This document shows positions 1 through 5,647 of a stretch of 6,806 bases of DNA, one piece after another (position 1 is the stretch's first letter; every line of letters starts with the position of its first letter). A model generated the notes under the pieces. It ran no database searches. It saw nothing but the letters and a program-made list of their open reading frames with translations, and was not told where the DNA came from. The translations under genes were made by a program, and so were the position numbers. Source of the DNA: Natrialbaceae archaeon Tc-Br11_E2g1 (lineage in GTDB: Archaea > Halobacteriota > Halobacteria > Halobacteriales > Natrialbaceae); NCBI GenBank assembly GCA_001564255.1, contig LKNC01000157.1, positions 1-6,806 of the forward strand. The letters run 5' to 3'.

Positions 1-76
1 AGGATTTGTTGGCCGCCACGCTGACCGCCCAGAGCGTCCATGTAGGCCGATGGTCGCGGTCATCGTGACAGACCAT
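1..76 (-). CDS. N-terminal part of an unidentified protein (runs off left edge)
   Basis: A minus-strand reading frame opens with ATG at 76-74 and stays open to the window edge, giving 25 residues. They begin MVCHDDRDHRPTW, and a hydrophobic stretch (LWAVSVAA) follows. From about codon 6 most third positions are G or C, the usual haloarchaeal coding bias, whereas the other two minus-strand frames here are less biased. A TATA-like CTATTTTT lies about 25 bp upstream (around 96-103), which would suit a leaderless transcript starting near the ATG. The gene would be divergent from the photolyase. The fragment is too short to name a family, and the call could be wrong. Confidence 0.4.
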   Translation of the reverse strand, partial: MVCHDDRDHRPTWTLWAVSVAANKS

Positions 77-236
77 ACTACAACCACCACGAAGAAAAAT
101 AGTCGCCAACCATACTGAAAGTGGTCGTTGAATCAGCACTAACTACTACTACATCTTACTGAATTTCGTAACAGTTACACAACCCCGCTACACTGTTCGT
201 CCACAGATACTTGCGCCGACTCCCCCTCGAGTGACC
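77..236. promoter_or_regulatory. Divergent promoter region with a GTAAC-A-GTTAC dyad
   Basis: This AT-richer spacer separates the left-edge minus-strand gene from the photolyase. It holds a TATA-like run for the minus strand (about 96-103), a short ACT triplet run (about 141-151) and a perfect inverted repeat, GTAAC-A-GTTAC, at 168-178. For the photolyase the best-placed TATA-like element is the weak AGATAC around 205-210, which would put transcription start almost at the ATG at 237. The dyad would then lie upstream of the promoter, where an activator or repressor could bind. That a regulator uses it is inference. Confidence 0.4.
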
Positions 237-1664
237 ATGGACACTGCCGTCGTCTGGTTTCGGGACGACCTCCGGCTCACGGACAATCCAACGCTCGTCG
301 ACGCGGTTACCGCGGCCGACGAGGTCGTACCGATCTCCGTCGTCGACCCGCGCGACCACGGCGGGACACGCTACGGAACCGAAAAACTCGGTGCCCATCG
401 GGCCGCGTTCCGTCGTGAGTCGCTCCTCGAGTTGCGGGCGACGCTCCGGGAGCGTGGCGGAGAGCTGTACGTCAGGGAGGGCCGTCCGGAAACGGTCGTG
501 CCCGACGTCGTCGATCGCGTCGACGCCGACGCCGTCTACGCACAGACGAAACCGGCGACGGAGGAACTCGAGGTCGAAAACGGCGTCCGGAGGGCCCTCC
601 CCGACGGGGTCGCCCTCGAGACGCGGTGGACCCACACGCTGTATCACCGCTCCGATCTCCCGACGCCCTGCCGGCGGATGACGGATACGTTCACGCCCTG
701 GCGCAAGGAGGTCGAACGCGAGTGTTCGGTTCGAGAGCCGCTCGCGGCCCCGGAAACGGTCCCGACTCCGGAGTTACCCGCCGGCGACGTGCCGACGTGT
801 TCGGATCTCGGACTCGAGGCCCCACCCGAGGACGACCGGGCCGTACTGCCCGTCGAGGGCGGCGAGTCGGCCGGGAAACGCCGCCTCGAGGCGTACGTTT
901 GGGAGGGCGATCACCTCCGGGAGTACAAGCGAACCCGGAACGGACTCCTGGGAGCGGACTACTCCTCGAAGTTCTCGCCGTGGCTGGCGGCGGGGTGTCT
1001 CTCCCCGCGGTGGATCCACGCCGAAGTCGAACGGTACGAGGACGAACGGGTCTCGAACGAGGACACCTACTGGCTCGTCTTCGAACTCCTCTGGCGGGAT
1101 TTCTTCCAGTTCCAGTTTCACAAGTACGGCGGGCAGTTTTTCACCCCCACCGGAATCCGGGACGTCGAGAAAACGTGGAACCACGACAGGGCGGCGTTCG
1201 AGCGGTGGGCGAGCGGCGAGACCGGGATCCCCTTCGTCGACGCGAACATGCGGGAACTGAACCGCACGGGGTACATGTCGAATCGCGGCCGTCAGAACGT
1301 CGCCTCGTTTCTCACCGACGCACTCGAGGTCGACTGGCGCTGGGGGGCGGCGTACTTCGAGGAACGACTCGTCGACTACGACGTCGCCTCGAACTGGGGC
1401 AACTGGGCCTACCAGGCCGGCGTGGGCAACGACTCCCGGGACGGCTACTTCGACGTCCTCTCACAGGCCGAGTACTACGACGACGACGGCGAGTACGTCC
1501 GGACCTGGCTGCCCGAACTCGAGGCCCTGCCCTCGGCGTCGGTCCACAGACCCTGGACGCTGAGCGAGGCCGAACGAGCCGCCTGTGGCGTCCAGTTGGG
1601 CGTCGACTACCCCGAACCGATGATCGACCTCGAGGAACGCTACGCGACGCTCGGTCGTCGGTGA
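237..1664 (+). CDS. DASH-family cryptochrome/photolyase
   Basis: This is a FAD-dependent photolyase/cryptochrome of the DASH subfamily. Known members use blue or near-UV light to repair cyclobutane pyrimidine dimers, mainly in single-stranded or looped DNA, with a folate antenna. The protein is 475 residues from ATG 237. A GTG six bases upstream (231) is in frame and would add two residues; ATG is preferred because the conserved N-terminus begins MDTAVVWFRDDLRL. Residues 1 to about 130 form the alpha/beta antenna domain. The helical FAD domain follows, with YSSKFSPWLAAGCLSPR (about 242-258) and ELLWRDFF (about 283-290). The strongest subfamily signature is TGYMSNRGRQNVASF (about 344-358), then DYDVASNWGNWAYQAGVGND, where DASH proteins carry Tyr in place of an active-site Trp of class I photolyases. 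It has no C-terminal extension. It appears monocistronic, with 133 bp before the next gene. Family assignment is firm; repair activity in vivo is inferred. Confidence 0.93.
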   Translation: MDTAVVWFRDDLRLTDNPTLVDAVTAADEVVPISVVDPRDHGGTRYGTEKLGAHRAAFRRESLLELRATLRERGGELYVREGRPETVVPDVVDRVDADAVYAQTKPATEELEVENGVRRALPDGVALETRWTHTLYHRSDLPTPCRRMTDTFTPWRKEVERECSVREPLAAPETVPTPELPAGDVPTCSDLGLEAPPEDDRAVLPVEGGESAGKRRLEAYVWEGDHLREYKRTRNGLLGADYSSKFSPWLAAGCLSPRWIHAEVERYEDERVSNEDTYWLVFELLWRDFFQFQFHKYGGQFFTPTGIRDVEKTWNHDRAAFERWASGETGIPFVDANMRELNRTGYMSNRGRQNVASFLTDALEVDWRWGAAYFEERLVDYDVASNWGNWAYQAGVGNDSRDGYFDVLSQAEYYDDDGEYVRTWLPELEALPSASVHRPWTLSEAERAACGVQLGVDYPEPMIDLEERYATLGRR

Positions 1665-1754
1665 CAGACCGGGAGTCGTTACGTTCGCCATCCACAGCAT
1701 CGAACGACCCGTCAACTCACAGTGGTCCGATCCCGTCGGCAGTGTCGCGGCCCG

Positions 1755-1797
1755 GCCGTGGTATACGCATTTGTGTCCCCAACCGGTACACTCCGGT
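1755..1797 (+). promoter_or_regulatory. Promoter of the six-helix membrane protein gene
   Basis: A TATA-like GTATACGC at 1761-1768 lies in the 133-bp gap after the photolyase. A start site about 27 bp downstream falls near 1790, leaving a leader of under 10 nt before ATG 1798. The rest of the gap (1665-1754) shows no gene and no obvious terminator. Confidence 0.4.
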
Positions 1798-2304
1798 ATG
1801 TTCAGACGCGCTCGAGAACTCGGCCCGCCGATGCTGGTTCCGCTTGCCTGGGTGTTCGTGACCGTCGCCTACCTCGAGGTAGTGACCGAACACACGCTGT
1901 TTATGGCTCACGTCGTGATGGCCGTCTTACTGATCGGGTTCGCGGTGACCGGCTACGCCGACATGCGCGAGGGCGTCCTGTACACGTGGTGGGTGCTCAT
2001 CGCCACCGGCTCGGTCGTCACGCTCTGTGGGGTCGTCGGCCTGTGGGTCGCGAACGGATCGGCGCTCGTGGCCGTCGCCCTCTTCGGGTGGATGCTGTTG
2101 CCGGCGGTCGGCTTCGTCGACACCGGGCGTCGGGTCTCCGACGGGCGCTGGATCTACGCGGCCGCCACCGCGGGCTGTCTACTCGGCGCGACACTGTACG
2201 CGCTCGGCCACTCCTGGGACCTCGAGACGGCCGCGGTCGGTGGGCTCGCGCTCGTCGGTGTCGGCCAGACGGCGGGGATTCTCGACGCCGCGATCCGGTA
2301 CTAG
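1798..2304 (+). CDS. Six-helix membrane protein of unknown function
   Basis: This 168-residue protein is almost entirely hydrophobic. Six membrane segments are visible at about residues 12-29, 34-52, 61-83, 88-106, 118-137 and 144-163. The N-terminus carries basic residues (MFRRAR), suggesting it lies in the cytoplasm by the positive-inside rule. Loops are short, and there is no signal peptide, soluble domain or recognisable catalytic motif. A few charged residues sit in short loops (YADMRE near 53-58, VDTGRRVSDGR near 107-117). ATG 1798 is chosen over an in-frame TTG at 1771 because hydrophobic structure and promoter spacing both fit it. I do not recognise the family. It lies between photolyase and tenA but has its own promoter-like element, so shared function is not implied. 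Confidence 0.75.
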   Translation: MFRRARELGPPMLVPLAWVFVTVAYLEVVTEHTLFMAHVVMAVLLIGFAVTGYADMREGVLYTWWVLIATGSVVTLCGVVGLWVANGSALVAVALFGWMLLPAVGFVDTGRRVSDGRWIYAAATAGCLLGATLYALGHSWDLETAAVGGLALVGVGQTAGILDAAIRY

Positions 2305-2330
2305 ATCGGATTGGTGGCCGGAAGCCGGGA

Positions 2331-2387
2331 ATAACTGGGTTATACCATCAACCTATATTAGGCTGCCCGGGGAAGTACGGTCGTACG
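2331..2387 (+). promoter_or_regulatory. tenA promoter with three nested inverted repeats
   Basis: Within 57 bp upstream of tenA lie three perfect dyads: ATAAC-TGG-GTTAT (2331-2343), CCTA-TAT-TAGG (2352-2362) and GTACG-GT-CGTAC (2375-2386). The middle one contains the TATA-like core CTATATTA (2353-2360). A start site about 27 bp downstream falls near 2384, inside the third dyad and a few bases before ATG 2388, so the transcript is probably leaderless. Dyad centres are about 20 and 24 bp apart, so proteins bound at each could lie on nearly the same helix face. The layout suggests control by one or more dimeric regulators; thiamine-responsive repression is a reasonable guess, not shown. Confidence 0.55.
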
Positions 2388-3047
2388 ATGGCGTTCAGTG
2401 ATCGACTTCTCCGAGAGGGAGAGGACATCTGGGAGGCACAGAAAAACCACCCGTTCGTCCGCGAGCTTGCCAGCGGGGACCTAGACGAGTCGGCGTTCCA
2501 GTACTGGATCGAACAGGACTATCGGTACCTCCTCGACTACGCCCGGTTGTTCGCCCTCGCGGGTGCGAAAGCACGCGACGAGGGAACGATGACGGACCTG
2601 TTAGCGATCGCACATAGCACGCTCAGTCACGAGATGGACCTCCACCGGGAGTTCGCACGCGAGTACGGTATCTCACGTGGGGACCTCGAGTCCGTCCGGA
2701 AGTCGCCGACGTGTGAGGCGTACACCAGCTTCCTGATTCGAACGGCGTACGAGGGCTCTATCGCCGAGATCAGTGCGGCGCTGTACCCGTGTGGCCAGGG
2801 GTTTCTCGACATCGGGGAACACGCAGCCGAACTCGCGACGGGGGACCACCGGTACACCCCGTGGATCGAAACGTACACCGGCGAGGAGTTTCGGGAGGTC
2901 GTCGGGATGATGCGTGAGTTCGTCGATCGGTGTGGGAAACGGTACCCGGGCGAGCACGAGGCCATGGTCGAGGCGTTCCTGACCAGTGCCCGCCTCGAGT
3001 ACCGCTTCTGGGAGATGGCTTACACCCGAGAGGAGTGGGGGATCTGA
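2388..3047 (+). CDS. tenA: TenA-family thiaminase II / aminopyrimidine aminohydrolase
   Basis: TenA enzymes hydrolyse degraded thiamine, chiefly aminomethyl-HMP and more slowly thiamine itself, to HMP for reuse in thiamine pyrophosphate synthesis. The protein has 219 residues, the usual length, and should be an all-helical cytosolic protein. Residues matching known TenA active-site positions are visible: Asp44 with Tyr47 and Tyr51 in EQDYRYLLDY, Tyr112 in CEAYTSF, Cys135 in LYPCGQGF, Tyr163, and Glu204 in ARLEYRFWEMAY. The conserved Cys places it with the TenA_C type. Numbering coincides closely with Bacillus subtilis TenA, which supports ATG 2388. It looks monocistronic; no other thiamine gene is in the window, so the salvage role rests on family knowledge. 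The promoter carries several dyads. Confidence 0.92.
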   Translation: MAFSDRLLREGEDIWEAQKNHPFVRELASGDLDESAFQYWIEQDYRYLLDYARLFALAGAKARDEGTMTDLLAIAHSTLSHEMDLHREFAREYGISRGDLESVRKSPTCEAYTSFLIRTAYEGSIAEISAALYPCGQGFLDIGEHAAELATGDHRYTPWIETYTGEEFREVVGMMREFVDRCGKRYPGEHEAMVEAFLTSARLEYRFWEMAYTREEWGI

Positions 3048-3063
3048 CCCGGTAGTCGGCTCC

Positions 3064-3081
3064 GGGGCACCGTGGTGTCCC
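3064..3081 (+). terminator. GC-rich hairpin after tenA
   Basis: GGGGCACC-GT-GGTGTCCC forms an 8-bp stem with one G-U pair, starting 16 bp after the tenA stop codon. No T-rich tract follows, so termination is uncertain. A second, imperfect dyad (TGTGGGCC/GGGCCACA, 3113-3128) lies just upstream of the peptidase remnant and could be an old operator of that gene. Confidence 0.25.
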
Positions 3082-3137
3082 GGGTCGGGGTCCCACGAGC
3101 CCGAACGTCCATTGTGGGCCGGGCCACACGACTGGGT

Positions 3138-3610
3138 ATGGAGTCATCCGACGGCGGGAGACGAAGCGACGACCTCGAGGTGTCGGCACGGGACGTCATC
3201 GACCGGGGACGGGCGTGGATCGACGACCACGACGCGGAGTTGCTCGATCTCCTCTCCGATCCCGTCTCGCGGCCGAGCGTCACCGCCAGCTCGGGGGCAC
3301 ACTGGTCCACGGCCACCTCGTCGGCGAGGAGATCGCCCAGGTCGGCGCGAAGGCGATGGTCGGCCGGGGCGATCGACCCGGCTGGTTTCCCGAGCGATTC
3401 CCCGACCCCGAGGGCGCGGCCGTCGTCATGGACGGCTCCTACGGGTTCGTCCCCGCGGTCGGCCACCGCGGGCTCGCCTGGGTCACCCTCAGCGTTGAGG
3501 GCGAGTCGGCCCACGCCTCGACGCCGCATCTGGGGACGAACGCAGTCCTCGAGACGGCGAAGGGGTTGGCGACCCTCGAGTTGACGGTCCGACAGCTCGG
3601 CGTGGTCTGA
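3138..3610 (+). pseudogene. Broken M20-family metallopeptidase (ArgE/DapE-like remnant)
   Basis: Two pieces of one M20 zinc-hydrolase gene survive in different frames. The first starts at ATG 3138 and gives about 50 residues typical of the family's N-terminal helix (AWIDDHDAELLDLL, then SRPSVTAS). Around 3285-3300 the sense switches to another frame, which continues with LVGEEIAQVGAKAMV and DGSYGFVPAVGHRGLAWVTL, then SVEGESAHASTPHLGTNAV. The Glu-Glu pair (3326-3331) matches the catalytic-base motif, and SAHAS matches the conserved His of the dimerisation (lid) domain. Missing are the metal-binding His and Asp segments that should lie between the pieces, and everything after the start of the lid domain. 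About 155 residues remain of a usual 400-plus. The frame ends at TGA 3608-3610, 6 bp from the tfb stop. No activity is expected. Confidence 0.8.
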
Positions 3611-3616
3611 GTGGGC

Positions 3617-4600
3617 CTACCGATCGGACCCACAGGCGGTTCTGGCGGCTTCGATCTCGAGGAGTTCCTGGTACCGGTTCCGGATCGTCACGTGGCTGAC
3701 GTCGGTAACCGCGGCGACCTCGTCCTGGGTGAGTCCGTCGTCTTGCAGGAGGCCGGCGGCGTAGATCGCTGCGGCCGCGAGGCCGACGGGGTGTTTGCCG
3801 CTGTGGACGCCCGCTTCGATCCCGGCTTCGAGGACGGCGAGTGCACATCGCTCGGTTTCGGTCGAGATCTCGAGTTGGGAGGTGTATCGTGGCACGTACT
3901 CGCGGGGATCCGGCGGTGCCATCGGCAACTCCAACTCCCTGATGAGATACCGGTAGGTGCGGGTCGCCTCGAGGTAGTCGATACGGCTGACGGCCGCGAG
4001 TTCGTCGACCGACCGTGGAATGCCGGCCTGTCTCATCGCGGCGTAAAGCGACGCCGTCGCCATCCCCTCGATCGATCGACCCGGCAGAAGGTCGTCCTCG
4101 AGGGCCCGGCGGTAGATGACACTCGCGGTCTCGCGGGCGGCGTCGGGAACGCCGAGTGCGCTCGCCATACGATCGATCTCGCCGAGTGCGTGTTGCAGGT
4201 TTCGATCGGCGCTGTCGCGCGTGCGAAACCGCTCGTTCCAGGTACGGAGTCGCTGCATCTTCTGGCGCTGGCGACTCGACAGCAGGTTGCCGTAGGCGTC
4301 TTTGTTCTGCCAGCTGATGTTCGTCGACAGCCCCCGGTCGTGTTTCATCGTCGTCGTCGGAGCGCCGACACGACTCTTTTCGTCACGCTCTGTGGCGTCG
4401 AACGCCCGCCACTCGGGACCGTGGTCGATCGGTTTACTGTCGACCACGAGACCACAGTCCTCACAGTGGACCGAGCCTCCGTCGGTCGACAGTCGTCCGG
4501 CACACTCCGGACAGGAGTCAACCCGGGACGTGTCGGACTCTTCGGTGGTTCGTTCGGTTCCGGCCGTCAGCTGTGGTCGCTCGTGTTTCGTGCTTTGCAT
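3617..4600 (-). CDS. tfb: Transcription initiation factor IIB (TFB)
   Basis: Archaeal TFB bridges TATA-bound TBP and RNA polymerase and reads the BRE element. From ATG 4600 it is 327 residues, a normal TFB length. A zinc ribbon has Cys30, Cys33, Cys46 and Cys49 (CPEC and CEDC). It is followed by the B-reader (PIDHGPEWRAFD, about 57-68) and the linker (RVGAPTTTMKHDRGLSTNIS, about 77-96). Two cyclin-like repeats follow at about 128-220 and 225-318; the second holds the helix-turn-helix (TQDEVAAVTDVSHVTIRNRY) that contacts DNA. The frame stays open for 58 codons upstream, but that stretch is AT-richer and lacks TFB sequence, so ATG 4600 is preferred. Haloarchaea usually carry several TFB paralogues with different promoter preferences; this one has all core motifs. 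It converges on the peptidase remnant with a 6-bp gap and is divergent from the cupin gene. Confidence 0.95.
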   Translation of the reverse strand: MQSTKHERPQLTAGTERTTEESDTSRVDSCPECAGRLSTDGGSVHCEDCGLVVDSKPIDHGPEWRAFDATERDEKSRVGAPTTTMKHDRGLSTNISWQNKDAYGNLLSSRQRQKMQRLRTWNERFRTRDSADRNLQHALGEIDRMASALGVPDAARETASVIYRRALEDDLLPGRSIEGMATASLYAAMRQAGIPRSVDELAAVSRIDYLEATRTYRYLIRELELPMAPPDPREYVPRYTSQLEISTETERCALAVLEAGIEAGVHSGKHPVGLAAAAIYAAGLLQDDGLTQDEVAAVTDVSHVTIRNRYQELLEIEAARTACGSDR

Positions 4601-4897
4601 TGTCTCGTAGGGTTGTATTCGGCTGGCACACACGTCTCCGTCCGTAACGTGAGGCTTGCTATCAGTGCTAGACGAGTGCTGTGAACTAATAGTATTTGCC
4701 CTTTTGTCCGAATAGGGTTCCCGATAACCATATTTGGTTTCTAAATCGGCGACGGGCCGGGGGTTCGGGGCCACGCCGCCACCGCCACCGGTAGCGACCG
4801 TTCGACCGGGTATCGGCCGTTTCAGGCCCTCAGAAGGTGTTCTGTGGGGTGTGGTGGAAACAAAAGCATTAAAGCGGTATAGAACAAGTGACGAGAG
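4601..4897. promoter_or_regulatory. Divergent tfb/cupin promoter region
   Basis: This 297-bp spacer contains no convincing gene. An AT-rich block (about 4680-4745) offers two minus-strand TATA-like elements for tfb, AAATACTA (4689-4696, reverse complement) and AAATATGG (4728-4735, reverse complement). Either would give tfb a leader of roughly 65-105 nt, longer than usual in haloarchaea. On the plus strand, ATTAAA at 4869-4874 is correctly placed for a leaderless cupin transcript starting at or next to ATG 4898. The GC-rich middle (about 4745-4860) shows nothing recognisable. Confidence 0.45.
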
Positions 4898-5245
4898 ATG
4901 TCACACATTTCGATCACCGACGTGGCCGACGACCTCGAGCCGGGTGATCTCACTCACAGGGAAGTGCTCACCGCGGGGCCGCTCACGGTCGAAGTCGGCA
5001 AGTATCCCGCCGACGGTGCTGTCCCGAAGAACTCCCACAACGAACAGGAACTGTACTACGTCCTGTCGGGATCGGGCAAACTCCGCGTCGGCGACGACAC
5101 CCACGAGATCTCGGCGGGTGACCTCGTCGCCGTCGAACCCGACCTCGAACACGACTTTTTCCACATCACCGAGGAGATCACGGTCCTGATAATCCTCGGG
5201 CCGTCGGCGAACCCCACCTCGTACGGTATTCGTGAACGGGAGTAA
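4898..5245 (+). CDS. Small single-domain cupin protein
   Basis: The protein is 115 residues and consists of one cupin beta-barrel, a fold used for many metal-dependent enzymes and for ligand binding. The first cupin motif is NSHNEQELYYVLSGSG, with His47 and Glu51 as likely metal ligands; the first His of the usual HxH pair is Asn45. The second motif is GDLVAVEPDLEH, with His85 as the next ligand. At least three of the usual four ligands are therefore present, so metal binding is plausible but may be altered. There is no second domain, signal peptide or DNA-binding region, so substrate and pathway cannot be assigned. The gene has its own TATA-like element and may be read through into the small gene 75 bp downstream. 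Confidence 0.88.
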   Translation: MSHISITDVADDLEPGDLTHREVLTAGPLTVEVGKYPADGAVPKNSHNEQELYYVLSGSGKLRVGDDTHEISAGDLVAVEPDLEHDFFHITEEITVLIILGPSANPTSYGIRERE

Positions 5246-5320
5246 CTCGGGTGTGTCCGTCTCCTGGTACCGGCCTCGCGGGGCCCGTGCCGTCACACCG
5301 ACGTCGAAACCCCGGGACCG

Positions 5321-5566
5321 ATGACCCACGACCGGATCCACGCGCGAGAGCCGACACACGCCATCGACCGCTGGTCAGTCGGGACCATAGAACGCATCCT
5401 CGAACGGGACGGACACTGCGTGTTCGAGGTCCGGACCGACCGCGGGGGGACGGTCGAACTCACCGTCACGGTCGCTATCAGGGATCTCGTCCTGTCCAGG
5501 TTGGACCTCGAGGACGGGGAGCCACCGGTCGGCGCTCGAGTCTGGTATCGAAAACACGGCGGCTAA
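5321..5566 (+). CDS. Small acidic beta-rich protein of unknown function
   Basis: An 81-residue soluble protein without membrane segments, cysteine pairs or a known catalytic motif. After a charged N-terminus (MTHDRIHAREPTH) come alternating polar and hydrophobic stretches that look like beta strands: WSVGTIERIL, HCVFEVRT and TVELTVTVAIRDLV. It ends with PVGARVWYRKHGG. This could be a small beta-barrel, but no family is claimed. Third-position GC bias and a clean ATG-to-TAA frame support a real gene. It follows the cupin by 75 bp without a clear TATA element, so co-transcription with the cupin is possible, and it converges on the halorhodopsin gene across 81 bp. Its position at the 3' end of a rhodopsin gene may be coincidental. 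Confidence 0.7.
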   Translation: MTHDRIHAREPTHAIDRWSVGTIERILERDGHCVFEVRTDRGGTVELTVTVAIRDLVLSRLDLEDGEPPVGARVWYRKHGG

Positions 5567-5647
5567 CGGTTCGTACTCTCACGACAGTTACGTCGTCCCG
5601 CACTGTCCGAAAGAAAGCCGGTTCGTGCCGACGGCGTCCTCGCTCGA

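Noticed and set aside
72..116. AGTATGGT direct repeat (minus strand, 72-79 and 109-116) as an operator
   Set aside because: Only 8 bp long, and one copy overlaps the predicted ATG of the left-edge gene, so chance is likely.
626..1861. Long plus-strand frame of 411 codons overlapping the photolyase
   Set aside because: Arg- and Gly-rich translation without any family motif; it is an out-of-frame reading of the photolyase, common in GC-rich genes.
2318..2329. CCGG-aag-CCGG hairpin after the membrane protein gene as a terminator
   Set aside because: The stem is only 4 bp of self-complementary CCGG and no T tract follows.
2305..2387. TPP riboswitch before tenA
   Set aside because: The gap is only 83 bp, the predicted transcript is leaderless, and no riboswitch core sequence is visible.
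3611..4684. Long plus-strand frame of 357 codons opposite tfb
   Set aside because: It lies antisense to a full TFB with all its motifs and has no recognisable domain of its own.
4601..4774. N-terminal extension of TFB from an ATG at 4774
   Set aside because: The added 58 residues match no TFB sequence, and the DNA is AT-richer and lacks coding bias.
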